Shown piece by piece: positions 15,377-24,233 of a stretch of DNA of 64,000 nt. The stretch's first letter is position 1. The number at the start of each line of letters is the position of its first letter. The DNA lies in assembly GCF_900608595.1 (NCBI RefSeq), contig NZ_UWYY01000013.1, positions 62,001-126,000 on the forward strand, read 5' to 3'. The position numbers were made by a program, and so were the translations under genes. A model generated the notes under the pieces. The model made no database searches, was not told the DNA's origin, and saw nothing but the letters and a program-made list of their open reading frames with translations. This DNA is from Promicromonospora panici (GTDB taxonomy: Bacteria > Actinomycetota > Actinomycetes > Actinomycetales > Cellulomonadaceae).

Positions 15377-17113
15377 CTACTCGACCAGCTTGCCTGTCGT
15401 CGAGACCTCCTCGGCCTGGATCAGGGTGGCGATCTCATCCGGGACCGGAGGGATGTCCTCCCGGACCACGCCCGTGCGCGGCGACCACACCAGGTTCACC
15501 TGCAGGGCCGGGTCGAGGTCCGGGTAGTCCGAACGGTTGTGGCACCCGCGGGTCTCGCGGCGCTCCCGGGCGGTCTCCAGCGTGGCCCGCGCGGCGATCA
15601 GGGACGCCTTGAGGTCGAAGGCGTGCGCGAGGTCCTGGAACCCGGCGATGTCGGGGTGCACGCCGATCTCCTTGGTGCGCGCCTCGATCTCGTCCAGCTC
15701 ACGCAGACCGGCGATCAGCCCTTCCTCGTCCCGGACGACGCCGGCGTACTCGGTCATCGTGTTGCGCACCGCGCGCTGCAGCGCGCGCACGTTCTCGTGC
15801 CCGTCGGCGGTCAGGAGGTCGGCGACCTCGGCGCGGGCGCGGGCCTCGGCGTCGTGCGAACGCCGCTGCGCCTCCAGGCCGGCGGAGTAGGCGGCGGCCG
15901 CGCGGCCGACGATGCGGCCGAACACCAGCAGCTCGATCAGGGAGTTGCCGCCGAGGCGGTTGGCGCCGTGCAGGCCGCTGGACGCCTCACCGATCGCGTA
16001 GAGGCCGTCGACCTCGGTGCTGTGGTCCTCGGGCCGCACCCACACGCCGCCCATGGAGTAGTGGGCGGTGGGGGCGATCTCGATGGGCTCGGCCGTGATG
16101 TCCAGCATCTGCAGCTCGAGCATCGTCTGGTAGACACGCGGCAGGCGGGACATGATCGTCTCCCGCGGCAGGTGCGAGACGTCCAGCCAGACGCCGCCCT
16201 TCTCGGTGCCGCGCCCCTCCTTGATCTCCGTGTACGCGGCAAGGGCCACGCGGTCGCGGGTCGACAGCTCCATCCGCTCGGGGTCGTAGTTCTTCATGAA
16301 CCGCTCGCCCAGGGCGTTGCGCAGGATGCCGCCCTCGCCGCGCGCCGCCTCGGAGATGAGGGTCCCCGCGGCGTTCTCGGGCTCGAGGATGCCGGACGGG
16401 TGGAACTGGACCAGCTCCGGGTCGCGCAGGCGTGCGCCGGCCTCGACCGCGAGCCGGAACGAGTCGCCCGTGTTCTCGTCGCGGCGCGACGACGTCCGGC
16501 GCCAGATGCGGTTGTGGCCGCCCGCGGCGAGGATCACGGCGTCCGCGTGGATCAGGTACGGCGTGCCGTCGTTCAGGTCGAACCCGTAGGCGCCGAAGAC
16601 GGCGCCGTCCTGCACCAGGATCCGGGTGACGTACACCGAGTCGAGGATCGGGACGTCGAGCCGCGTAGCCCGGTCGACCAGGGACCGCTGGATCTCCAGG
16701 CCCGTGTAGTCGCCCGCGAACGCGGTACGGCGGTACGTGTGCGCGCCGAAGAACCGCTGGGAGATCCGCCCGTCGTCCTCCCGCGCGAACGCCATGCCGT
16801 ACCGCTCCAGATCGGCGATGCCCTGTGCGGCGCCCTGCGCGACGATCTCGGCCGTGTGCGGGTTGGCCAGGAAGTAGCTCTCCTTGATCGTGTCGGCGGC
16901 ATGCTGCTGCCAGCTGTCCTCGGCGTCCATGGTGCCGAGTGCGGCGTTGATCCCGCCCGCCGCGAGCGAGGTGTGGGCATCCATGCGCGGCCGCTTGCCC
17001 AGGGCCAGCACGTCGACACCCTGTTCCGCGAGCTCGATCGCGGCGCGCAGGCCCGACCCGCCCGTCCCGATGACCAGCACTGTCGTTGAGATCCGACGCT
17101 CTGTGGTGTTCAT
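15377..17113 (-). CDS. FAD-dependent flavoprotein of the FrdA/SdhA/L-aspartate oxidase family
   Basis: 578 residues. The N-terminal dinucleotide-binding motif VLVIGTGGSGLRAAIELAEQG, then HTSLAAGGINAALG, the substrate/FAD motifs FHPSG, ISEAARGEGGILRN and HYSMGGVWV, and GEASSGLHGANRLGGNSL are the standard succinate dehydrogenase/fumarate reductase/NadB series. The C-terminal helical domain (about 430-540) is present. No iron-sulfur or membrane subunit, and no nadA or nadC, is adjacent, so the context does not choose between aspartate oxidase and a stand-alone fumarate or dicarboxylate reductase. The start is the ATG at 17113. A hairpin at 15306-15366 follows the stop. Confidence 0.85.
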   Translation of the reverse strand: MNTTERRISTTVLVIGTGGSGLRAAIELAEQGVDVLALGKRPRMDAHTSLAAGGINAALGTMDAEDSWQQHAADTIKESYFLANPHTAEIVAQGAAQGIADLERYGMAFAREDDGRISQRFFGAHTYRRTAFAGDYTGLEIQRSLVDRATRLDVPILDSVYVTRILVQDGAVFGAYGFDLNDGTPYLIHADAVILAAGGHNRIWRRTSSRRDENTGDSFRLAVEAGARLRDPELVQFHPSGILEPENAAGTLISEAARGEGGILRNALGERFMKNYDPERMELSTRDRVALAAYTEIKEGRGTEKGGVWLDVSHLPRETIMSRLPRVYQTMLELQMLDITAEPIEIAPTAHYSMGGVWVRPEDHSTEVDGLYAIGEASSGLHGANRLGGNSLIELLVFGRIVGRAAAAYSAGLEAQRRSHDAEARARAEVADLLTADGHENVRALQRAVRNTMTEYAGVVRDEEGLIAGLRELDEIEARTKEIGVHPDIAGFQDLAHAFDLKASLIAARATLETARERRETRGCHNRSDYPDLDPALQVNLVWSPRTGVVREDIPPVPDEIATLIQAEEVSTTGKLVE

Positions 17114-17165
17114 ACTTCATCCGACCACCTGCGGCGGCGATTCGTGACAGGTCCCGGCTGTGAAG

Positions 17166-17184
17166 AATCTCATCAGGTGAGATT
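17166..17184. promoter_or_regulatory. Inverted repeat upstream of two-component genes
   Basis: AATCTCATCAGGTGAGATT has perfect 7-bp arms and a 5-nt spacer. It sits 33 nt before the histidine-kinase ATG and 53 nt before the flavoprotein ATG on the other strand. This is a good position for binding by the NarL-type regulator encoded downstream, but that is not shown. Confidence 0.5.
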
Positions 17185-17216
17185 GGTCATCGGGCGGAGC
17201 ACGTAGGCTTCCGGTC

Positions 17217-18341
17217 ATGTCGAGGTGGCGATGGCGTGGCCGGACGGCGGAGGCGGGTCTCGCGCTCGCGATCGGCGTCGTGGCCGTCCTCGGCCTGGTC
17301 ATCCAGGCCGGCGGGATCAGCACCGGCGCCGACTGGGCCGCGCTGCTGATCGTGCTGGTCTCCTCGGGCGCGCTCTACCTGCGACGGCGCTATCCCGTGC
17401 CGGTCGGCGTGGTGGCGCTGGCCGCCGTCAGCGTGTACGGGGTGCTGCTGCAGCAGCCCGGGCTGGTCATGCTCGTGTTCGTCGTGGCGCTCTACACCGT
17501 GGTCGACGAAGGACACCTCGCGGTCGCCATCGGGCTGGGCCTCGCCTCGGTGGTCGGTTTCGCGATCGCCGACGGCTACGACCGGGAGACCTCGAACGGA
17601 GCGACGTTCCTGCACGCCGGCTGGCTCGTCGCCGTCATCGTCGGCGTGACGCGCAACCGCCGCGCCTACCTCGCCGAGGCGGCGGCCCGGGCGCACGCCG
17701 CCGAGCAGCGGGTCGAGGAGGAGGCCCGACGGCGGGCCACCGAGGAACGGCTGCGGATCGCGCGCGAGGTGCACGACGTGCTCGGCCACCACCTCTCGCT
17801 GATCAACGTGCAGGCCAGCGCCGCGCTGCACCGGCCGGACCCGGAACGGTCCGAGCAGGCGCTCACCGCCATCAAGCAAGCGAGCAAGGAGACGCTGCGT
17901 GAGCTGCGCACCACGCTGGGAGTGCTGCGGCAGGACGGCGAGGCACCGACGACGCCGGTGCCCGGCCTGGACCGGCTCGGCGACCTGGTGACCAGCGCCG
18001 AAGCGTCCGGGCTGGAGGTACGCACGGAACTCGCCGAGGCCCAGCGGCTGCCGGCGGAGGTCGACCTGGCGGCGTACCGGATCGTCCAGGAGGCGCTCAC
18101 CAACGTGGCCCGGCACGCCGCAGCGTCGGCCGTGGTGGTCCAGGTGCGGCCCGACGACGGCGACGTGCTGGTGGAGATCGAGGACGACGGCACCGCCGCT
18201 CCGGGCGAACCCGGCAACGGTATCCGCGGCATGGCGGAACGTGTCCGGGCGCTGGGTGGGTCGCTGGACACGGGTCCGCGGCCGGACGGCGGATTCCGGG
18301 TGGCCGCCCGCCTGCCCGTGTCGGCGGAGGAACCGGCATGA
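17217..18341 (+). CDS. Two-component sensor histidine kinase (HisKA_3/NarX-DesK type)
   Basis: 374 residues. Several hydrophobic segments fill about 13-145 and form the membrane sensor, with almost no extracytoplasmic loop. A short coiled coil precedes the dimerisation/phosphorylation helix ERLRIAREVHDVLGHHLSL, with phospho-acceptor His186. The ATPase domain carries an N box (IVQEALTNVARHA) and a G box (GNGIRGMAERV). It autophosphorylates and passes the phosphate to the response regulator, whose ATG overlaps its stop codon (ATGA). The signal is unknown. The membrane-embedded type often responds to envelope or lipid state. Confidence 0.93.
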   Translation: MSRWRWRGRTAEAGLALAIGVVAVLGLVIQAGGISTGADWAALLIVLVSSGALYLRRRYPVPVGVVALAAVSVYGVLLQQPGLVMLVFVVALYTVVDEGHLAVAIGLGLASVVGFAIADGYDRETSNGATFLHAGWLVAVIVGVTRNRRAYLAEAAARAHAAEQRVEEEARRRATEERLRIAREVHDVLGHHLSLINVQASAALHRPDPERSEQALTAIKQASKETLRELRTTLGVLRQDGEAPTTPVPGLDRLGDLVTSAEASGLEVRTELAEAQRLPAEVDLAAYRIVQEALTNVARHAAASAVVVQVRPDDGDVLVEIEDDGTAAPGEPGNGIRGMAERVRALGGSLDTGPRPDGGFRVAARLPVSAEEPA

Positions 18342-19000
18342 TCCGGGTGCTGCTCGCGGACGACCAAGCCCTGGTCCGTGCAGGGTTCCGGTCCATCCTG
18401 GAGGGCGAGGGCGGCATCGAGGTGGTCGGCGAGGCGGCCGACGGCGGCGAGGCGACTCGGCTCGCCCGGCAGCTGCGCCCCGACGTCGTGCTCATGGATA
18501 TCCGGATGCCGGGCGTGGACGGCCTTGCCGCCACCCGCGAGATCGCCGCGAGCACCGAGGCTCGCGTGATCATCCTGACCACGTTCGACCTGGACGAGTA
18601 CGTCTACGGCGCGCTGCGCGCCGGCGCCAGCGGCTTTCTGGTCAAGGACAGCGAGCCCGCCGAGCTGATCCACGGCCTGCGGGTGGTGGCCCGCGGCGAC
18701 GCACTGATCGCGCCGGCGATCACCCGGCGGCTGATCGCCGAGTTCGCCGCGCGGGCCACGCACCCGGATCCTGGGCCGCGGCTGAGCGCCCTCACCGAGC
18801 GGGAGCGCGAGGTGATGGCGCTGGTCGCGGCAGGCCTGTCCAACGACGAGATCGCGGCACGGCTGGTGCTGAGCCCGGCCACCGCGAAGACGCACGTCAG
18901 CCGCATCATGACCAAGGCCCAGGCCCGGGACCGCTCGCAGCTGGTGATCCTCGCGTACGAGTCGGGCCTGACGGTCCCGGGCTGGCTAGCCGGCCCCTGA
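18338..19000 (+). CDS. NarL/FixJ-family response regulator
   Basis: 220 residues. The receiver domain (1-120) has the acidic pair Asp8-Asp9, phospho-acceptor Asp54 (VLMDIRMPG) and a KD-containing switch (VKDSE). A LuxR-type helix-turn-helix occupies the C-terminus (LTEREREVMALVAAGLSNDEIAARL, then SPATAKTHVSRIMTKAQA). It is translationally coupled to the kinase gene. The likely target is its own promoter region, where a 19-nt inverted repeat lies at 17166. Family-A hairpin copy 2 follows downstream. Confidence 0.94.
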   Translation: MIRVLLADDQALVRAGFRSILEGEGGIEVVGEAADGGEATRLARQLRPDVVLMDIRMPGVDGLAATREIAASTEARVIILTTFDLDEYVYGALRAGASGFLVKDSEPAELIHGLRVVARGDALIAPAITRRLIAEFAARATHPDPGPRLSALTEREREVMALVAAGLSNDEIAARLVLSPATAKTHVSRIMTKAQARDRSQLVILAYESGLTVPGWLAGP

Positions 19001-19052
19001 CCGGCCCTGTGCCCGTGGTGTCGAACCACAGGTGGATGGTGTCCCCCTGTGT

Positions 19053-19141
19053 CGAACCGAAACGACACGCCGAATGTCTCACCGGCACTCGGCGTGTCGT
19101 TTCGGTTCGGCGGACGGGAGTACGAGCAACTTGCGGTTCGG
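19053..19141. repeat. Compound palindromic repeat, family A copy 2
   Basis: A perfect 21-bp inverted repeat (19053-19073 with 19089-19109) surrounds a 15-nt loop. The arm sequence is identical to the copy at 3455-3514. A CAACTTGCGGTTCGG box follows at 19128-19141 and resembles the boxes flanking copy 1. It lies between convergent genes ending at 19000 and 19155. Confidence 0.85.
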
Positions 19142-19154
19142 GCGTGCCGAAAGA

Positions 19155-19547
19155 TCAGGTCGTGCTGCGGCGGGAGCGGGCCAGGGCCAGCCCGCCGACG
19201 CCGACGCCCGTCAGGCCGAGTGCGATGCCGATGACGCCCCCGGCCAGCCCGCCGCCGGTGCCGAGCTGACCGCCGGAGGCGGCAACGACCACCGCGCCGG
19301 CGACAGCGCCGACCAGCCCCGTGCCCAGGGCCAGCCCGGCGCCGAGTCGGCCGGTGTCGGTCCCGAGGCGACCGGCGGGGCGAGCCAGCGCCAGCCCGCC
19401 GACGACCACACCGATCAGTCCTAGCCCGATCGCCACGAAGCTCCAGAGCCGCCCGGAGGTCAGGGCGTAGGAGCTCACGGCCTGCTGCGCCGCGACGTGC
19501 ACGGCCGCCGGGACTTCGGCGGCGACAAGCAGGTGCTGGACGGACAT
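19155..19547 (-). CDS. Small four-helix membrane protein (DUF6223-like)
   Basis: 130 residues starting MSVQHLLVAAEV. Four hydrophobic segments contain paired Gly-rich motifs: LIGVVVGGLALARPAGRLGTDTGR repeats as LTGVGVGGLALARSRR. This internal two-fold repeat and the length fit the DUF6223 family of actinobacterial integral membrane proteins, recognised by pattern only. The function is unknown. The longer open frame to 20216 runs into the fucosidase gene and is rejected. Its ATG is 140 nt from the fucosidase stop, separated by a strong hairpin, so it has its own promoter. Confidence 0.65.
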   Translation of the reverse strand: MSVQHLLVAAEVPAAVHVAAQQAVSSYALTSGRLWSFVAIGLGLIGVVVGGLALARPAGRLGTDTGRLGAGLALGTGLVGAVAGAVVVAASGGQLGTGGGLAGGVIGIALGLTGVGVGGLALARSRRSTT

Positions 19548-19642
19548 GGTGGATCCCTTCGTTCGCGTGACGGGTACAGGTCGCACGCTATGTACGGGTG
19601 CGGCCTCCCGTCGTCGGCCCGAGGTTGCGACAGGGGTACCCA

Positions 19643-19680
19643 CCCCGGTGGTACGAACGGGCGGCGTCGTACCACCGGGG
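19643..19680 (-). terminator. Terminator hairpin after fucosidase operon
   Basis: CCCCGGTGGTACGA (19643-19656) pairs perfectly with TCGTACCACCGGGG (19667-19680) around a 10-nt loop. It lies 7 nt past the fucosidase stop codon in the direction of transcription. Confidence 0.8.
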
Positions 19681-19687
19681 TTGTCCC

Positions 19688-21024
19688 TCAGCGGAGGAAG
19701 AGCTCGATGACCGGGATCGCGACGTCGGGCCGCCGGACCGGGAGCTCCAGCGTCAGGGTGTCGGCCCCGAGGCCGGCGGCGCTGGTCATGTGCGGCTCCT
19801 GGTCCGTCGACAGCACCTCCATCGGCACCTCCGAGGCGTCGTGCAGGAGCTGGGCGTACTCCACCCGGCCCGCGAGCCCGGGTAGGTGCACCGCCTCGAA
19901 CGGCCAGGCGAACAGGTGCAGGTAGAGACGGTTGCCCTGCTGGGTGTAGCGGCAGTCCGGCGGCGGGGTGTACGCGCTGGGTCCGGCGCCATGGATCGCG
20001 CGGCCGTGACGCGACATCCATCGCCCGATGGCGCGGAGCGTGTTCGCGGCCACGGGGTCCAGCTCGCCGCGAGCCGTGGGCCCCACGTTGAGCAGGAGGT
20101 TGCCGTCCTTGGCGACGGTGTCGACGAGCATCCGCAGCAACAGGTCCGGCGACTTGGCGGTCGTGTTGTCGCGGTCGTAGCCCCAGCTGCCGTTGATCGT
20201 CTGGCACGCCTCCCACAGCACGGGCACGCCGTCGAGGGTCGGCGGCTCCGCGGGCTGGTACTGCTCGGGCGTGACGTAGTCGCCCGGGATGCCGAGGCGG
20301 TCGTTGACCAGGATCCCCGGCTGCAGCGACCGGACGTTGGTGAGCAGCTCCTCGCTGCCCCAGTCCTGAGCACCCTTGCCGCCCCAGACCGGAGTCCCCT
20401 CGTGGACGTGCTCGGCGTAGGAGAAGTCGAAGAACAGCTGCTCGACCGGGCCGTACCGGGTGAGCAGCTCGGCGACCTGCGCGTGCAGGTACCGGCGGTA
20501 CTCGGCCATGTCGCGCACCTCGGCCCGGGCGGCCTCGTCGTCGCGCAGCGGGTGCAGCCCGTCGATCGGGAACTGCGGGTGGTGCCAGTCGATGAGCGAG
20601 TGATACATGCCGACGCCGAGGCCGCGCTCCCGGAAGGCCTCCGTGATAGGCCGATCAGGCCGCGCCGCCACGGCGTCGCCGCGACCGAGAAGTTGGTGTC
20701 CTGCTCCGTCTCCCACAGGCAGAAGCCCTCGTGGTGCTTCGTGGTCACGACGACGTATCTCATCCCGGCGTCCGCGGCGAGATCGGCCCACTCGGCCGGG
20801 TCGAACAGGTCCGGCTCGAAGTGCTCGAGGTACTGCCGGTAGTCGGCGTCGGGCGTCCGTTCGCGATGCCGCATCCACTCGTTGCGGGCCGCTGCCGCGT
20901 ACAGCCCCCAGTGGATGAACATCCCGAAGCGTCGCTCACGCATCCGGTCGACGGCCGCGGCCCGCAGGGCGTCGTCGTCCAGCGCGTCGGTGCGCAGGAC
21001 GTCGTCGGGGTTCGAGGCGGTCAT
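19688..21024 (-). pseudogene. Alpha-L-fucosidase (GH29), interrupted by a -1 frameshift
   Basis: The N-terminal part (from the ATG at 21024) reads FGMFIHWGLYAAAARNEWM and VVVTTKHHEGFCLWETEQDTNFSVAATPWRRGLIG. The protein then continues in the next frame with PITEAFRERGLGVGMYHSLIDWHHP and the nucleophile region LFFDFSYAEH to the stop at 19688. The two frames meet near 20645-20655, where one missing C in GGCCTATC accounts for the break. Joined, they give a normal-length GH29 enzyme of about 445 residues. Either the gene is a recent pseudogene or the base is a sequencing error. I see no obvious slippery site. It is the last gene of the PfkB-transporter operon, and its ATG overlaps the permease stop. 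Confidence 0.82.
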
Positions 21025-21908
21025 CTGATCGCACCCTTCGCGATGTCGCCGATGAACTGCCGTGCGCCGAACAGGAAGACCACCAGGAGGGGCACGGTCG
21101 CCAGGAGCGCGCCGGCCATGATCATCCCGTAGTCCTGGGCGAACGCCGCTTGGAGCTGCGCCAGTGCCACCTGGAGCGTGATCCGGTGTGGATCAGTCAG
21201 GATCGTCAGCGGCCACAAATAGTCGTTCCACGTGGAGATGAAGGTGAACAGCCCGAGGAAGCCCAGCCCCGGGCGGATCAGCGGCAGGCACACGGTCACG
21301 TACTGGCGGAAGAAGCCCCCGCCGTCGAGCGTGCAGGCATCCATCAGCTCGTCCGGGACGGCGGACTTGATGTACTGGCGCAGCCAGAAGATCCCGAACG
21401 CGTTGGCCGCCGCCGGAATGATGAGCGCCTGCAGGTTCCCGACCCAGCCGAGGTTCACCATCGTGATGAACTGCGGGATGATCGCGAGCTGCATCGGCAG
21501 CATGAACGTCACGAGGACTGCCGTGAACAGCGCATCGCGGCCGGGGAAGTCGAACTTCGCGAAGGCGAACGCCGCCAGCGAGTCGAAGAAGAGCACGAGG
21601 AAGGTCACCGAGAGTGCGACGACCAGGGTGTTCGCCAGCGGAGCGATGAAGTCGATCTTGTCGAAGACAGCTGCGATGTTCTCGAACAGGTGGCTGCCCG
21701 GCAGCAGCTTGGGCGGCGACTTGTAGATGTCGCTCGTGGTGTTGCTCGCGATGACGAGGAGCCAGTAGAAGGGGAAGACCGACAGGAGTGCGCCCGACGT
21801 GAGCATCAGGTAGAGCCCGAACCGGCGGCGTCGGCGGCTCATCAGGGACGGCGCGGGGCGCGCGATGCGGCCCGGTGTCACGGGTCGTGGCGAGGCGAGG
21901 ATGCTCAT
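21021..21908 (-). CDS. CUT1 ABC transporter permease (MalG type), glycan locus
   Basis: 295 residues with about six transmembrane segments and the EAA-loop region DELMDACTLDGGGFFRQYVTVCLPLIRPG. The start is the ATG at 21908, immediately at the stop of the MalF-type gene (TGATG overlap). Its own stop overlaps the fucosidase ATG, so all are translationally coupled. By synteny it imports an oligosaccharide containing fucose, galactose or mannose rather than an alpha-glucan, but the substrate is inferred only from neighbouring glycosidases. No ATPase gene is present locally. Confidence 0.93.
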   Translation of the reverse strand: MSILASPRPVTPGRIARPAPSLMSRRRRRFGLYLMLTSGALLSVFPFYWLLVIASNTTSDIYKSPPKLLPGSHLFENIAAVFDKIDFIAPLANTLVVALSVTFLVLFFDSLAAFAFAKFDFPGRDALFTAVLVTFMLPMQLAIIPQFITMVNLGWVGNLQALIIPAAANAFGIFWLRQYIKSAVPDELMDACTLDGGGFFRQYVTVCLPLIRPGLGFLGLFTFISTWNDYLWPLTILTDPHRITLQVALAQLQAAFAQDYGMIMAGALLATVPLLVVFLFGARQFIGDIAKGAIR

Positions 21909-22867
21909 CAGCGCGTGGGGTCCTCTCTCTTCACGCTGTAACGCCAGCTGATGATCACGAAGACGAGGATGATGAGGAAGATCCCCCACGCGATCGAGGC
22001 GCCGTAGCCGAACTTGTTGTGGCTGAATGCCTGTTGGTAGAAGTACAGGACCATCGTGAGGCCGCCCTGCCCGACACCTCCGCTGTTCGGGTTGGTCGTG
22101 CTGGGGCCGCCGGTGAGCACCTGTGCCTCGGTGAAGCTCTGCAGCCCCGTGATGGTCGAGACGATGAGGACGAAGATCATCGTCGGCCGCAGCAGCGGGA
22201 GCGTGATGGAGAAGAAGCTCCGCACCGGGCCGGCGCCGTCGACCTTGGCCGCCTCGTAGACCTCGCTGTCGATGGACTGCATGCCCGCGAGGAAGATGAT
22301 CGCGTTGTACCCGGTCCACTGGTACGTGATCAGGATGGAGATCGTGAGCTGGATGCCGAACGGCGAGTTCAGCCAGCTGACGTCCGGTAGGCCCACGGCG
22401 TTGAGGAGCGCGTTCGCGAGCCCGAACGACTCGCCGAAGATCGCGCCGAAGAGGATCGCCATCGCCACCACCGAGGTGATGTTCGGTACGAAGTACGCGA
22501 TCCGCAGCGCCGTGCTGTAGCGCACGGCGTTGTTGAGCATGGCGGCCACGACGAGCGCGATGATCATCATCGGGATCGTCGAGAGGGCGAAGATGACGAA
22601 GGTGTTCCGGACCGACAGCCAGAACGTGTCGTCGTTCGCCAGCCGCACGTAGTTGTCGAGACCGACCCACTCGGGAGAGCCGAGGCCGTTCCACTTCTGG
22701 AACGACAGCACGAGTGAGTACAGCGTCGGATACAGGCCGAAGCACAGGAAGAGGATGAAGAACGGCGCGATCGCGGCGTACGCGGGCCAGGCGCGGACGG
22801 CGCGACGCCGGCGGGAGCGCACCGAGGTGCGCGCTCCCGCCGACACCGTGGAGGCTGTGAGTGTCAC
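21908..22867 (-). CDS. CUT1 ABC transporter permease (MalF type), glycan locus
   Basis: 319 residues starting at a GTG (22867) that overlaps the binding-protein TGA (GTGA). The first helix (PAYAAIAPFFILFLCFGLYP) is followed by an EAA-type loop, VYEAAKVDGAGPVRSFFSITLPLLRPT. It has about six transmembrane helices and is of normal length. The longer frame to 23272 runs through the binding-protein gene and is rejected. It pairs with the MalG-type permease downstream. Confidence 0.93.
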   Translation of the reverse strand: MTLTASTVSAGARTSVRSRRRRAVRAWPAYAAIAPFFILFLCFGLYPTLYSLVLSFQKWNGLGSPEWVGLDNYVRLANDDTFWLSVRNTFVIFALSTIPMMIIALVVAAMLNNAVRYSTALRIAYFVPNITSVVAMAILFGAIFGESFGLANALLNAVGLPDVSWLNSPFGIQLTISILITYQWTGYNAIIFLAGMQSIDSEVYEAAKVDGAGPVRSFFSITLPLLRPTMIFVLIVSTITGLQSFTEAQVLTGGPSTTNPNSGGVGQGGLTMVLYFYQQAFSHNKFGYGASIAWGIFLIILVFVIISWRYSVKREDPTR

Positions 22868-24144
22868 GCGGACTCCAGAGCCTCCTTGGCCGCCGCTACC
22901 GCGTCGGCCCAGGCCTGCTCGGGATCCTTGCCCGTCTGCACGTTCCCCAGCTCCGTGTAGTAGGGGGCGGCGACCTGGTTGTCGAGCGGGCTGTTGTACA
23001 CGGTCGGCATGTTCTCCGAGGCCTCGACGAACACGGACACCGTGTCCTGGCCGCCGAAGAAGTCGTCGCCCTCGTGCAGGCCGGGCTCGTCGAAGGCAGT
23101 GGTGCGGGCCGGGAAGTTTCCGGTCTCGGTGTACATGACGGCCTCGTTCTCGGGGCTCAGGAGCGCCTTGATGACCTCGAGCGCGGCCTCCTTGTCCTCG
23201 GTCGCGGCCGGGATGGTCAGGAACGAGCCGCCGATGTTCGCCGGGCCGCCGGGCATCTGCGTGACCCGCCACAGGCCGGAGGTGTCGGCGACGCTGTTCT
23301 TGATGTCACCGGCGTACCACGCCGCGCCGCTCAGCGTCGGCAGGGAGCCTGCGCTGACGGCGGAGGCCCAGTCCGGGCTGCCGTCCTCGATCCCGGCGAT
23401 CAGGCCGCGGTCCCAGGCCTCGATCGCGAGGTTCCAGGCGGCGCGCACCTCGTCGCCCTCGCCGAGGAACTCGCCCTCCGGGCTCACGAACTTCGTCTCG
23501 CTCTGGCCCATCACCTTGCCGAAGAGGCCGCCGGCGGAGACCTCGAGGTGGGCGTCCGGGACCGACTTCTGGAGCTCCTCGCCGAAGGCGAAGTAGTCGT
23601 CGTAGGTCGCGGTCGCCGCCTGGACCTCGGCCGGGTCGGTCGGCAGGCCGGCGTCCGCCAGGACGTCCTCGCGGTAGAAGAGGCCGGCCGGGCCGATGTC
23701 GATCGGCAGGCCGAGCAGCGCGCCGTCCGGGGTCGTGGCCTCGGCGAGCTTCCAGTCCGGGAACTCCTCGACGATGTCGTCGATGTCGAGCGTGTTCAGG
23801 TCGGTGAACAGGTCCGGCTCCTGCAGGAAGAAGGGCATGTCCTCGCCCTTCACGCCGGTGATGTCGGGGATGTCCGCGCCGGCGGTGAAGCCGGTGAGCA
23901 GCTTCTGCTTGAAGTCGTCGCCGATGACGGACGTCTCGAGACCAGGTGTGTCGTCCGTGACCGTCTCGACGACGGTGTCGCTGAGGCCACCCGGCCAGAT
24001 CCACATCGTCAGGGATCCGTCCGCGGCGGGCTCACCGTCGGAGCCGACCGGGTCGCTCGTGCACGCAGTCAGGCCGAGGGCCAGGGACGTGATCGCCGCG
24101 TACGCGACGACACGGGGGCGGCCGCGTGAGGTGTTGAGTTTCAT
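22864..24144 (-). CDS. Sugar-binding lipoprotein of the glycan-locus ABC transporter
   Basis: 426 residues. The signal peptide ends LGLTAC, placing the lipid-modified Cys at 28. The mature protein has the general layout of family-1 solute-binding proteins (MWIWPGG near the N-terminus, NIGGSFLTIPAATEDKEAALEVIKALLS near the C-terminus). GGAGAAGAA lies 5 nt before the ATG. It follows the PfkB-type kinase gene after 89 nt on the same strand and precedes the two permease genes with overlapping codons. It would capture extracellular oligosaccharides. The ligand is not readable from sequence. Confidence 0.92.
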   Translation of the reverse strand: MKLNTSRGRPRVVAYAAITSLALGLTACTSDPVGSDGEPAADGSLTMWIWPGGLSDTVVETVTDDTPGLETSVIGDDFKQKLLTGFTAGADIPDITGVKGEDMPFFLQEPDLFTDLNTLDIDDIVEEFPDWKLAEATTPDGALLGLPIDIGPAGLFYREDVLADAGLPTDPAEVQAATATYDDYFAFGEELQKSVPDAHLEVSAGGLFGKVMGQSETKFVSPEGEFLGEGDEVRAAWNLAIEAWDRGLIAGIEDGSPDWASAVSAGSLPTLSGAAWYAGDIKNSVADTSGLWRVTQMPGGPANIGGSFLTIPAATEDKEAALEVIKALLSPENEAVMYTETGNFPARTTAFDEPGLHEGDDFFGGQDTVSVFVEASENMPTVYNSPLDNQVAAPYYTELGNVQTGKDPEQAWADAVAAAKEALESA

Positions 24145-24233
24145 CTCGGTTCTTCTCCATGTTCGGTCGAGCTGTTCGGTGGAGCGGTTGGTGGGGCCGT
24201 GTGGTGGAGGTCGGAGGAGTGGGACGACGTCGC

